Shown in pieces: positions 12,015-21,977 of a DNA stretch of 64,000 bases (its first letter is position 1; each line of letters starts with the position of its first letter). Source of the stretch: Brachynemurus nebulosus (Eukaryota > Arthropoda > Insecta > Neuroptera > Myrmeleontidae); NCBI GenBank assembly GCA_035578155.1, contig JAPWDM010000001.1:82562561-82626560 (forward strand). The letters are read 5' to 3'. The position numbers and the translations under genes are program-made. Below the pieces are notes generated by a model. That model made no database searches. It was not told where the DNA came from and was given only the letters and a program-made list of their open reading frames with translations.

Positions 12015-12358
12015 AGCCCCGCACTTTTTGAAATTTATGTTTTTCTTAATTGTGCTACATTGTGCTACGTTTGTGCCGCAAACCACAACTCGAAATTACC
12101 AACCACTTAGAAGAAAACGCCAAAAAACAAATTTTTTGCCAGCCCCGTACTTTCTAAATTTTCAATTTTTTTTAGTTGTGCTGCTTTGTGCTACGTTTGT
12201 GCCGCGTTGTGCCGCAAACGGCAACTCAAAATAATCAAGGACTTCGAAAAAAAATCAAAAAACAAATTTTTAGCCAGCCCCGCACTTTTGGAAATTTGAA
12301 ATATTTTCAATTGAATTGCACTATACAACGTTTGTGCCGCGTTGTGTCGTCGAAATAA
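12015..12358. repeat. three-copy tandem repeat, approximately 126-135 bp unit
   Basis: Copies begin with AGCCCCGCACTTT-like sequence at 12015, 12141 and 12276. Each contains TTGTGCTACNTTGTGC and CGTTTGTGCCGC blocks and ends in an A-rich segment. The third copy is shorter. The apparent open frames across it simply reflect the repeat and show no protein family. Confidence 0.8.
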
Positions 12359-12433
12359 TTTTAAAATTATACTCCATTCGGATAAAAAAAAATTTTTGTT
12401 TTCTTAGAAAACCGCCACAGATTATTAAGAATC

Positions 12434-13018
12434 GGCCTGTGCTGTGCAATCTATTAATCTGAGGAAATTTCGTCATTTAGGAAAATTATTGTGCTCGTCT
12501 AGCACAATCCGGCACGATCAAAAGAAATTCGAAAATGCCAAAATTTTAACTTCCCTCCACTCCTAATCCATCAATTTTTAACGAACTTGAAGCTAAATGT
12601 TAATTTTTATGGCTGAATTTTATAGAGCTTAAGCAGCCCAACTCAGCACAAATTACAGAATTCGGTTATCGATCGCTGTTCAGAAGTTACACGGATTTAA
12701 AATTATTTTATTCAAAAAAGACCGTTAAAAATTTTTTATATTTTGGCCTGTGCTGTCCAATCTATTAATCTGAGGAAATTTTGTCATTTAGGAAAATTAT
12801 TGTGCTCGTCTAGCACAATCCGGCACAATCAAAAAAAATTCGAAAACGCCTAAATTTGAACTTCCCCCCACTCCTAATCCATCAATTTTTAACGAACTTG
12901 AAGCTAAATGTTAATTTTTATGGCTGAATTTTATAGAGCTTAAGCAGCACAACTTACAGAATTCGGTTATCAATCGCTGTTCAGAAGTGACAGGGGTTTA
13001 AAATAATTTTATTTAAAA
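12434..13018. repeat. two-copy tandem duplication, 311-bp unit
   Basis: Copy 1 (12434-12744) and copy 2 (12745-13018) both begin GGCCTGTGCTGTNCAATC and agree nearly base for base over most of their length. Each contains the small palindrome TGTGCTCGTCTAGCACA. Copy 2 ends in a long A run. The motif GTGC/GCAC recurs here and in the adjacent 12015-12358 array, suggesting a shared satellite-like origin. Confidence 0.85.
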
Positions 13019-13239
13019 AAAAAAAAAAAAAAAAAAAATTACTGTCTTATATAAAAGTGGCTACACACGTAACTGCAAGTTTGACAAGCATGCATGGTCA
13101 AGCTTTTTGTACAGGCATGCACAAATTCCCTTCGGCACCACACGGCTGGAGCATGCTTGCACAAACGCCAGTTTGTTCTTAAAAAAACGTCGAGTTCGGA
13201 CGGTGATGCGCTCGCTTTAGCTGCTTTTGTTCTTATTTA

Positions 13240-13277
<38 letters not shown>

Positions 13278-13521
13278 GAAATAAGTTATTAAATTGGCAG
13301 AAGAGCTTCTTGGGGTATCTTGACCGTCCAAAAAGCGAAACAAATGGTAATACCATTAATTTCATTAGTACCAACGCCAGAACGGCGTGAGTCTTCAACT
13401 TTTTTCCTCTCTCTTCTGTAGTTTGTCCTAAAGTTTTTTTATAACGGTTTCCTTGTCGGCGTTTACATCAATTAATTTATATTGTTTCTGTAATGTATCG
13501 TACGCTGCATCTAGCTTGACT
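13019..13521. other. gene-poor stretch with A-rich tracts
   Basis: Contains two long A runs (13016-13038 and 13249-13277) and GCATGC-rich DNA at 13090-13160. A plus-strand frame at 13094-13390 includes SSSDGDALALAAFVL, faintly like the N-terminus of PIF/Harbinger-type proteins, but the poly-lysine run comes from the A tract. I do not call a gene. Confidence 0.4.
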
Positions 13522-14070
13522 TTATTGTGGTACGCCTTCAATTTGATACGCCAAAGACATTCCTGAATTTGGTATACATGAATAAAGTCTGTTATTTGTT
13601 ATTTCTACATCGAAATCTTTATCCTGGCTATTTTCGTTATCACTTTCAAACAGTAATTCCTCTGTAAGACCTTTTATGCAGTTCGTTATAAGAAGACGAG
13701 CGGATTCCGATGGTAAATCGTTTCCAGCACCGTCTTTTCCAATTTCTTCACTGAGGGATAATAAAACAATACTTCTGGCCAGTTTAACGAAATCAGAAAA
13801 ATTCGTCTGCTTTGTTAATAAAGCCATAGCACGTATATAAAAATTTTTTTACTTTTGGATTCAATTGTGAAAATAATTTCCATTTTGTCACCATATTCAT
13901 ATAGTGGCAAATATCAAGTCTCATAAGGCACTTAGGTGGTCTGACATAGTGTACGGATAAAATTAAATCAAAACAGACTGATAAATAGTGCTTTAAATTT
14001 GAATATTGTCCAAAAGCTTTTGCAATAGCACTAAGTAATGCCATATCAAAGTCGCATACAACTGATCGGG
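13522..14070 (-). pseudogene. MULE-like / aphid-type transposable-element protein fragment
   Basis: Two minus-strand frames are collinear with one shift near 13830-13850. The N-terminal part reads RSVVCDFDMALLSAIAKAFG and then PPKCLMRLDICHYMN; the second reads ALLTKQTNFSDFVKLARSI and LLSLSEEIGKDGAGN. This D...(C)H arrangement resembles MULE-type transposases and recurs in hemipteran genomes as an 'uncharacterized' repeat protein. N- and C-termini are missing. Its upstream side runs into a GGGAATTGGGG-type low-complexity segment and then the long inverted repeat at 14132. Assignment is by memory of the family pattern and is moderate at best. Confidence 0.45.
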
Positions 14071-14131
14071 GAATTGCAAAATCGGGAATCGGAGAACTGG
14101 GAATTGGGGAATTGCGAAACGGGAACTTTGT

Positions 14132-14774
14132 CATATGTACTAACATAATGTTAAGTTAAAATCTAGCTGTGGACAATGGTAGGCATAAGTCGCGCAATTG
14201 GCTAAAGGGTTGAAACGTTAGCGTAAACTTGCATAGAAAAAAGGGAATTTGATACGATTTTCGCACTTATGCCAATTTAATATTAGAAAGTTATCATCAT
14301 GAAACGCTTATTAAAAGAATTGGCATAAGTCGCCGGCATGGCTAAGGGTGATTACGTGATGGAAAATTTTGCAGAAATTTAAGGCGGTTTGCCGTGATTT
14401 TCGCACTTATGCCCCTGAAACTATATGAAGTTTATAATAAATTGCATACTATATTAAATAGGCATAAGGTGCAAATGTGGCAGAGAAGAAGGCATAAGGC
14501 ATAAAGTTGCAGAAAAACATAGGTAAACTAAGATCATTTTCGCATTTATGCCTTTTTGCGTGCAACTTGGAAAAGTTATTTTATGTTCTTATATTAAAAG
14601 GCATAAGTCGCTGGTGTGGTCTTCGTTTAAAAAAGAATTGCTAAAATTATAGAAAAATATATGTAATAAATTGAAATAGGAATTTGGTCTAGTGATAATT
14701 ATGCGAGTAATTTTTTCGTAGTTACCAATTTTGCATTTACAAAAAGTAAATAAGCAATCGTTACTATGAAATTA
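14132..14774. repeat. left terminal inverted repeat with alternating GGCATAAG motifs
   Basis: GGCATAAGTCGC-like motifs and their reverse complement GCACTTATGCC alternate: forward near 14182, 14321, 14460, 14491, 14600 and reverse near 14271, 14399, 14542. Spacing is about 75-100 bases. Such arrays of motif pairs in both orientations inside a terminal repeat are what a multi-site transposase-binding region would look like, though that role is inference. Confidence 0.85.
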
Positions 14775-15436
14775 TAAACTGATTATTATCTGTTAATTAT
14801 GTGTAATTTTAAACTGATTCCACGTTAAGTATTTTCATTGGATAATGAAAATAATTAAACTTCATTGGGACACGTACATTATAAAAAATATTAAATATTT
14901 AAACACCAATAAGAAAATGCCATTTGTCCTCCTGCATTTTGGTTAAATAATTATATTTGTAACGGAGGGGAAACGTAGTTTTCTTTATTGAAAAAATAAA
15001 AATAAAAATTAATCGTAGTTTAATTTTTGAAGAGTGAAGGTCGGTGTGTATTTTCTAATTTAATTGGTAAGTGAAATTATATTTACTTATTTTGTTTTTA
15101 GCTTTTATAATTTAATTTGATTGTGTGAAAAATATTTAAGTAATAATATAAACTAACTAATAAGTATGATTATAGTAAATAAACTAATAATTTTATACTA
15201 ACAAATACATTTATGTAAGTGTTGTGTTACAATTATAGTTAATTGAAATCGGGATTATTTGATACAATATTGTCCCGGGTAATTAATTGGTGATTTTCAC
15301 CGTGATTTTCACCTTATAATGGGAATAAAAGACATAATACGACAGTGTAAAATTTATACAATGATAATTTTAATGCTTTAATATTTTCATTTTTTTTTTA
15401 ACAGTTATATAAGAATATGGTTAATACTTTACCAGT

Positions 15437-15711
15437 ATGACTGATAATGCCAAGAGAACGTGTTTTATGTGTGGTTTTTCTACAGACGAAACAATTTCAT
15501 TATTCGATGATAAAAAATTAAATAAGTTTGCCATAAATTTGGAGCGTCGGAGAAGGCACGGTCTAAAATACAAAGAGTGCAAACTTCCTTCACAAATGAG
15601 CGATACTATTGGATACCATTCCAGTTGTGGTAGTAGATTCAATGCCTTAAAACAACAGTATAAGACAAACGCAAATCCGATTATTTCTGATGAGTCAACA
15701 CCATCTACAAA
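15437..15711 (+). CDS. exon 1: first CxxC...YHxxC module
   Basis: ATG at 15437 follows an AT-rich leader. The exon encodes 91 residues plus two bases: CFMCGFSTDE near residue 10, an ERRRRHGLKY basic patch, and IGYHSSCGSRF near residue 58, giving a possible CxxC/HxxC zinc module. It ends at a strong donor (AAA|GTAAGT at 15712). The next exon, 6.3 kb away, continues in exactly the right phase. Confidence 0.6.
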
Positions 15712-16382
15712 GTAAGTACGTTCTAATAGAAGTATTTTGTTAGTAAGTTCAAAGACTACATTACATTTACATTCAGGATTAGAAGTATACTGGTGATTGG
15801 GGAAGGTGATTTGAATAATACAAATTTTAACCTTCCGCTCAAAGCAGCGGACTGTATCGAAAATTAAGTTTTGAAAATTGAAAATTACAAAAGAAAAAGA
15901 AGAGAAAAAAAAAAGAACGTTCAATCTTACCTTAACCTTCCGCTGTCCCTGTTCCAGATAATCCGTGAAATTTCACTTGGGGTAAGGAAAGGTTCCAGAA
16001 GGAAGCGGAAAGGGTTCCGTAAAATTTCACTATTAATTAAACTAATAATTTGTTAACACAGGGGTGTTATTTAATAAATTGCTAACACAAGGGTGTTATC
16101 AACAAAACCGTTTTTTCTACTAGAGACGAAAACTATATTATACCTTGACAGCTTAGATAGAGACATTTTTTACAATTTTTGCAAACCTTGCTTTTGAAAC
16201 ATATTAGATATTGGGTATTTGTTTATGTCTAAAGAAATTTTCATTTTGCTTGATGGCCATGCGTTTCGTCACCGCATTATTAAAAAAATTTTCGTTAGAC
16301 TCAGTTACGGAGGTAGTTAAAAAATTAATTTTAAACTTATTAGTTATTAAAGATGTGGTTGACTTATAATATTATTATGTTC
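15712..16382. other. 5' part of intron 1, no gene
   Basis: AT-rich. Two small direct repeats are visible: CCGTNAAATTTCAC near 15964 and 16018, and GNTAACACANGGGTGTTAT near 16052 and 16081. Otherwise nothing supportable up to the LINE 3' end at 16383. Confidence 0.5.
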
Positions 16383-17547
16383 ATAGACTTTTACGCCAAC
16401 CTGGCGCTCACTACTCAGTAGGACAGTACTGGGTAACATTCACCTATACCGGCATTATGCAAGGTATTAGGCTCTGTGGAAGGGTAATGTGCCAAACCAA
16501 TCCGTAAAAGTACCGTAGTACATTCACGGACGGGTTTGTCACATCACTCCTTATATTGTTGTTGTTGTTGCTTGAAACGAGGTGTTATGCGTCTATTTTG
16601 GTGTACACTGGTTCGTACGACGAGACTTTTGTGGGAGCGTAGATGTTGGCTCAATGACAGACGGCTGTGAATGCCTAGTTCGTTTTCGTGTCCTCAGAGA
16701 ATAGGTAGGATTAGGGACAGAGGGAAGGGAAAGGACTGTTTGTGTTTGTGTGTGTGTTCGTGTATGTGTGTGGATGTGTCGTTCTATTTTTCGTTTCTTG
16801 GTGTAAATGTGTTCTGGTTCACCAAATTGCTCATTAAGATCGGGTGTTCCTGGAATTGCGCGTTTAGATGGTACAGAGGTTGACGGACCTTGTGTGTTAT
16901 TGAGTTGGGGAGGATTGTGCACCAGAGCGGTAACAGTGACAGTGCGGCAGTTGGTCGATCCTCCCTCTCCATCAGACGAATCTGAATCTGTATGTGTGTT
17001 AGGTGTTTGTGTTTCAGTGTTAGCGTATTGTGTATGTGTGTTGTGTGTCTGTAAGATGAGTGTCAGTGTGTTGTTCACTCACTGTAGATGGCTCAGATGG
17101 AGTACAAGCAGATCTTGTGCTTTCACATATCGCAGTCGGATTCGTATTACTGAGGAACTTCCGTACTATACGACATGTGTTTATGATCACTGCCTTTTGC
17201 ATAGTGACATATGTGTACTTTGGGAGACCCAAGAGGCTCAAACTATTATGTAGTGTGTGTGGAATGACCCCGGTGGCACTGAGCACTATTGGAACGATGT
17301 GGACATGTTCCATTCGCCATTGTTGTTTTATTTCGGCTGCGAGGTCAGTGTATTTATCCAATTTAACTGCGTGTGTTTTTTGTAAGTTGTGTGTATTTGG
17401 AACCGCAATATCGATCAGATAGGTTGTCTTAGTGTTTTTCATTACGAAGGTGATATCTGGTCGATTATGATTTATGGTCTTATCTGTAATAATCGACCGA
17501 TCCCAGTAAAGTCTACAGGAGTCATTCTCCGCTACTACTTTTGGTTA
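16383..17547 (-). pseudogene. 5'-truncated LINE copy with restriction-like endonuclease C-terminus (R4-like, family 2)
   Basis: Minus-strand frame (17442 down to about 17020, with the preceding residues read upstream to 17530) shows WDRSIITDKT, NRPDITFVMKN, YLIDIAVPN and VVLSATGVIP, the RPD...D core of the restriction-like endonuclease at the C-terminus of R2/R4-type LINEs. A low-complexity T/H-rich frame (16593-17078) and the 3' UTR follow to 16383. The 3' portion (16383 to about 16830) is nearly identical to 45583-46020, and the 5' edge matches 51241-51294, so the family is also present around 45.6-53.9 kb. The copy starts abruptly at the TAA tract at 17548. Short TAA repeats flank the 3' end. 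Confidence 0.75.
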
Positions 17548-17550
17548 TGT

Positions 17551-17551
<1 letters not shown>

Positions 17552-17590
<39 letters not shown>
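17552..17590. repeat. (ATT)n tract between two LINEs
   Basis: Thirteen ATT units sit between the 3' end of the R4-like LINE at 17591 and the truncated family-2 LINE ending at 17547. It represents remaining target sequence or tail (TAA on the minus strand). Confidence 0.9.
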
Positions 17591-17591
<1 letters not shown>

Positions 17592-20500
17592 CGTAAATAT
17601 CGCGACTGCACTTCAAAAACCCCCAGGCGGAGGAAAAAGTGTCCGTGCAGCGTACCAGGTCAGGTACTTCTAGGTCAGGTACGTAATGTCCGTCATACAG
17701 CATCCCCTTCCTGGTCTTCCCTACCTAATAAATCCCCGAACCTCGCTGCGAAACCATAACAGTGGGAGATTCGAGGGCAGGTCCAATGGATGTTGGAGGA
17801 CCCGCTCTAAACGGGGCATGGGGTTCAAAGGTGTTCATGAACTCCCGGAAAAAGTCGTCTCGTACGACCGAAGCGTGCGGAGCGTCCCGATGATAACTGC
17901 TTTTTGCATTGACGCCGCTAACATGTTGACGTGAGATCTACAAGCCGGAATGATGTTAAGATTGCGCACAAAGGAGTTATGCATACCCCCCAGACATCCG
18001 ATTATAAGTACGACCAAGCGGACCGTATAGCCCGGGTACAGTTGTCGCAGCTCGTGTATTAGATCTTGATATTTAATCCTTTTTTGCTCCTCCTTTTCGA
18101 CTATGTTAGTTTCCGCCGGAGCAGAGAACTCGATAACATACATAGTCTGAGATGTTAAATCTTGGAGCACAACATCAGGCTTATTAGCGGTCAATTGCCT
18201 GGTAGTTGCAACCGGCATATTCCAAAAGATCTTGCACTTTTGGTTGGCAACAAAGGATTCTACTTCCGCAGGATCGTAGGGCAAGACTGGTGTTTTGTCA
18301 ACTTCGTAATGATGACGAAGATAAAAGTAGAGCACACGCAACGCTGCATTATGGCGATGGATATAGGTGGATTTAGCATAATAAGAACAACCTGAAGTCA
18401 GGTGCATTAAGGTTTCCGGGTATGCTTTGCATGCCCGACACGAGGTATTCGAAACCCCTTTATTACCCATCACATATTTTTGGTGTGTTAAGGTGTTCCA
18501 CACTCCATCTTGAGCTGCCATGATAAAGCCCTCCGTTTCCGATTTAAGTCCATTAGCTCTCAAGAAAGCCCAAGTGAGTTCGCTCGAAAGGCCAAGGTTG
18601 TCAAGATGACGGTAGAACATACCCTGGTGAACTTTGTCGCGATGCTGATTGAGCAGATGTTGTTGCTCGGCTCTCTTGATTGCCGACTTTTGGCGCGACT
18701 GTGATAGTGAAAGAATGTTATCATCACCGTCGCGATTACGCGGATCGAAGGCTAAGCCCAAGATATCGGCGGCACGTTGCGCTGCTGTGAATAAAAATGC
18801 GCCTACGCCAGCAAGCTCGTGATCCCTGACGAGTTGCAATAGCGGGTCTGAACTGTTAAGTACACGACAAGCTGTACCTAAGACTATACGGTCATGTAAA
18901 CGTTCGACTGACAGGAGCCCCCTACCCCCTAGGTCTCGTGGGAGGTAAAGTCGTTGTGTCGATGCGCGTGGGTGCAAACTACGATTGATGTTCATTATTT
19001 TTCGCGTGTCTCGGTCTAGTTCCTCCAATTCATTCACATTCCACTTAATTGAGCCAAAAGTATATAAAAGGATGGGTATGGCTAACATATTTGTAGCGCT
19101 GGTTTTATTCTTCGCCGACAATTCGGAACTCCAAATTTGTCGGAGAAGGCGCTTATATCTACTACTTAAGGCGGCCTTCATGTTCTTCACGTCCTGGATG
19201 TGACTTTCGCCAACACCAAGGTACTTATAGGTCGCTCCTTCATCAAGATGTTCTATGATGCTTCCATCCACTAATTGGGCGTGTGAATCAAAATTTGGAA
19301 CTACACCATGCTTACAGTGCACCACCGCGCATTTGTCCAGTCCGAACTCCATACCGATCGCGTGCGTGTATTTGTGTGTTAATTTTAGAGCGCAGTTGAG
19401 ATCACTCTCCGACGAGGCATACAGTTTTAAGTCATCCATATAAAATAAATGTGTGACTTTATGCTCGCGATTTCCTACCGGGCCACACAAGTACCCGGGT
19501 TCCTTTCTCAGGCTGATTGACAGGGGCAACAACGAGATGCAAAACAAAAGTGGGCTGAGGCTGTCTCCTTGGTATACGCCTCGTTTGTATGTCACCAACT
19601 CCGTTGACACAACGTGTTCACCGGATGTTATTGTGAACCTTGTTTTCCAGAGCGGCAACAGGTGTTCAATACATTTAATAATGTCGGGGTGGACTCGCAG
19701 ACAATGGAGCAAATAGATAATGAGCTCATGCGACGTTGTGTCAAATGCTTTTCGATAGTCCACCCAGGCCATGCTCAGGTTGCGTTTGTGCTGTCTAGCG
19801 TCCTGACAGATACATCTGTCGACCAGCAAGTTGTCTTTGCAACCCGACATTCCTCTTTTTGAACCTCGTTGTTCATAGATCGAACTCCACACTGGTTCAA
19901 TCGCCTTCAAGATGCGTTCGTATAGAATGGAAGTGAACGCTTTATACACAGTGTTCAGGCACGTTATCGGTCTGTAGTTCTGTGGTTGTGATAGGTCTTC
20001 TTTTTTCGGTATTAGGACCGTTCTTCCCTCAGCGAGCCACGATGGTATTGGCTCACAGTTAAATAACCAATTTGAAAATATACGGGCAAGGTGGTGGTGG
20101 GTACTAGTGAGCTTCTTCCACCAAAAATTCGTTATTCCATCAATGCCTGGAGCCGAATAGTTCTTCTTGCCTTTGAAAGCAAGTTCGACTTCCTCTTTAT
20201 CAACAGATGTTATAATGGTATGAGATGGCACTTTGCCAAGCTGTTGTTTGCAGTACCATCTAAACTGGCTGATGGGAATACAGTCCAAGTCAGTCTCTTT
20301 AGTCGTCTCATATATCCCCCGCCAATAATCTTCTATTGCGTCGACCGTCGGTGGTTGCTCCACAACAGGGCTTTTAGATGCGAACAGGCGTGAAGGGTTC
20401 GAGTTAAAGATCTTATTTTCCCGAATACACCGTTCACGCCGGGTTACTTTCTTCTTGGCCAGGGCCAATGCGCGTATCTTATCCAAATGTGTCTGTTTGA

Positions 20501-21673
20501 TGGTCAACAGATTGCCCAAATTTATCGTGTGATAGCGGTACCTTAGTTCTCTGGCAAAAGCCCGTACCTTTCGCGTAAAACGCCTGTTGGTCTGAATATA
20601 TTCTATCACACATTGGATACGCGATACCAGCTGTCGTAGTGCCCTTACCTTGGTGTCAATTTGTTTAAGACGAATACGTGCCTTCTCCTCTGCAGTCTTT
20701 TCCTGCTTAGAACATGGAGTCAGGACACGCATCGCTGCATATACTACGTTGTCGACGTCGGTGAGATCACTGGATGGGGATAAATGATCGTCCAAAATTT
20801 CGTTTAGTAGGGTCAGTTGTTCGCCCTTTACATACGTCCGTCTGTATTTGGGACGTGGTCGTTTGTCAAAGTTTAAATCGGTATCGAGAAGATCGCGAAA
20901 TTGTTTTCTTAAATTGTCTGAGACAGAAAGGGATTTATTTAGATCGGCATCATTCTGTGTGGGAGTTGAACTTGTTCTGGTGTTAGACTCCAGCACAGTA
21001 TTTGTGTTGGCTTGATTTAACAAGTCCGTCTGTGCCTCAGTAACTACGCTGCCACCGAAAGTTACCGGTTGATCCCGCTCTATGATGTTATTGGTCAAGC
21101 TCTCACCGTTGACCGCAGAATCCTGTTCAACTTCCACCACTGCAGTTTCAGCAACCCTAGCTTCTTCGCGAGCTTCTCGATTATCGTCATGTCCGGTAGG
21201 TATGTTTAATTTTATAATTCGGGCTACATGGTCACGCAGATTTTGTGGCGTTAAATTAGAGTGTTCGGGATGCATCTGGCACCATATGGCGTGCATCCTT
21301 GCCATGTACCCTCTCTTATTTGGCTCACTTTGTGTGCGGCACGTGAGCAAATCTCTCCTCAAGCTGTCCGTCCACTCCAGGCGCACGAGACGAGAAGATG
21401 AATTTTGACTGGTTCCGCCTTTATTAGCGGGCCCACCCGAGAGACCCGCAGCACGACCAGCCTTCCTAGTTCTTTTACCGTCTGGAACTAGTAGAAAACC
21501 TGTTAGGGGTAGTTAGCCCGTTAACAGAGACCACCATTTAGCGCTGGTTGACTCCACGCACCAGGTACCAGAAAGTACCTGGCCTTAGCTCGGGGACCCG
21601 GGAGCGCTACTTCCCGAATTGTCGTAGCAACCGACTACCGAAGCAACCGGGTGTTACAACAAGCCCCTGGGGG

Positions 21674-21674
<1 letters not shown>
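17591..21674 (-). mobile_element. near-complete R4/Dong-like LINE inserted in a TAA repeat
   Basis: Single long ORF (17835-21386), a 5' leader to 21674 and a 3' UTR to about 17591, with (TAA)n on both sides. Dong elements of the R4 clade are known to target TAA repeats, and that is the geometry seen here. The last 140 bases of the 3' UTR occur again as a separate truncated copy at 21727-21871, upstream of this element's 5' end. Confidence 0.85.
17835..21386 (-). CDS. R4/Dong-like LINE polyprotein (RT plus restriction-like endonuclease)
   Basis: An intact frame of 1183 codons. Residues about 1-60 are a W/Y-rich DNA-binding-like segment (GYMARMHAIW, LTPQNLRDH). RT motifs follow: YSAPGIDGITNFWWKK (about 410), NYRPITCLNTVYKAF, AWVDYRKAFDT, YQGDSLSPLLFC and the catalytic FYMDDLKLYA (about 648). 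A CxxC...H...C zinc knuckle (CRACKAYPETLMHLTSGC, about 985) and the restriction-like endonuclease core KPDVVLQD...EFSAPAE (about 1068-1090) complete it. The frame is open upstream to TAA at 21513-21515 but has no ATG there, and the nominal first codon is GTG; the first in-frame ATG gives MARMHAIW. No frameshift or stop is visible, so this may be a young copy. Confidence 0.9.
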   Translation of the reverse strand: MRLEWTDSLRRDLLTCRTQSEPNKRGYMARMHAIWCQMHPEHSNLTPQNLRDHVARIIKLNIPTGHDDNREAREEARVAETAVVEVEQDSAVNGESLTNNIIERDQPVTFGGSVVTEAQTDLLNQANTNTVLESNTRTSSTPTQNDADLNKSLSVSDNLRKQFRDLLDTDLNFDKRPRPKYRRTYVKGEQLTLLNEILDDHLSPSSDLTDVDNVVYAAMRVLTPCSKQEKTAEEKARIRLKQIDTKVRALRQLVSRIQCVIEYIQTNRRFTRKVRAFARELRYRYHTINLGNLLTIKQTHLDKIRALALAKKKVTRRERCIRENKIFNSNPSRLFASKSPVVEQPPTVDAIEDYWRGIYETTKETDLDCIPISQFRWYCKQQLGKVPSHTIITSVDKEEVELAFKGKKNYSAPGIDGITNFWWKKLTSTHHHLARIFSNWLFNCEPIPSWLAEGRTVLIPKKEDLSQPQNYRPITCLNTVYKAFTSILYERILKAIEPVWSSIYEQRGSKRGMSGCKDNLLVDRCICQDARQHKRNLSMAWVDYRKAFDTTSHELIIYLLHCLRVHPDIIKCIEHLLPLWKTRFTITSGEHVVSTELVTYKRGVYQGDSLSPLLFCISLLPLSISLRKEPGYLCGPVGNREHKVTHLFYMDDLKLYASSESDLNCALKLTHKYTHAIGMEFGLDKCAVVHCKHGVVPNFDSHAQLVDGSIIEHLDEGATYKYLGVGESHIQDVKNMKAALSSRYKRLLRQIWSSELSAKNKTSATNMLAIPILLYTFGSIKWNVNELEELDRDTRKIMNINRSLHPRASTQRLYLPRDLGGRGLLSVERLHDRIVLGTACRVLNSSDPLLQLVRDHELAGVGAFLFTAAQRAADILGLAFDPRNRDGDDNILSLSQSRQKSAIKRAEQQHLLNQHRDKVHQGMFYRHLDNLGLSSELTWAFLRANGLKSETEGFIMAAQDGVWNTLTHQKYVMGNKGVSNTSCRACKAYPETLMHLTSGCSYYAKSTYIHRHNAALRVLYFYLRHHYEVDKTPVLPYDPAEVESFVANQKCKIFWNMPVATTRQLTANKPDVVLQDLTSQTMYVIEFSAPAETNIVEKEEQKRIKYQDLIHELRQLYPGYTVRLVVLIIGCLGGMHNSFVRNLNIIPACRSHVNMLAASMQKAVIIGTLRTLRSYETTFSGSS

Positions 21675-21726
<52 letters not shown>
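21675..21726. repeat. (TTA)n tract at LINE 5' junction
   Basis: About seventeen TTA units. On the minus strand this TAA tract is the 3' tail of the short copy at 21727-21871 and the target of the full-length LINE. Confidence 0.9.
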
Positions 21727-21871
21727 GAAAAGTTTAACGTAAACGACGCGACTGCACTTCAAAAACCCCCAGGCGGAGGAAAAAGTGTCCGTGCAGCGTA
21801 CCAGGTCAGGTACTTCAAAATCAGGTACGTAATGTCCGTCATACAGCATCCCCTTCCTGGTCTTCCCTACC
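21727..21871 (-). mobile_element. short 5'-truncated copy of the R4/Dong-like LINE (3' UTR only)
   Basis: About 125 bases match the 3' UTR at 17600-17735 almost perfectly (shared block CCCCCAGGCGGAGGAAAAAG). It lies between two TAA tracts (21675-21726 and 21872-21956). It is a severely truncated earlier insertion into the same microsatellite. Confidence 0.85.

Positions 21872-21956
<85 letters not shown>
21872..21956. repeat. (TAT)n microsatellite
   Basis: About 28 ATT units just before exon 2's splice acceptor at 21971-21977. It probably represents the original TAA-type target in intron 1. Confidence 0.9.
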
Positions 21957-21977
21957 TATATATTAATGTATTTTCAG

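Noticed and set aside
12007..12358. plus-strand frames with repeated CATFVPQ-type words
   Set aside because: They mirror the tandem repeat unit; no protein family or codon pattern.
16741..17259. plus-strand cysteine/valine-rich frames opposite the LINE C-terminus
   Set aside because: Antisense of the T/H-rich tail and endonuclease of the truncated R4-like LINE.
17389..17759. plus-strand frames across the ATT tract
   Set aside because: LLLLL and IIII runs come from the microsatellite.
18162..21408. many plus-strand frames of 60-108 codons
   Set aside because: All are shadows of the 1183-codon minus-strand LINE frame.
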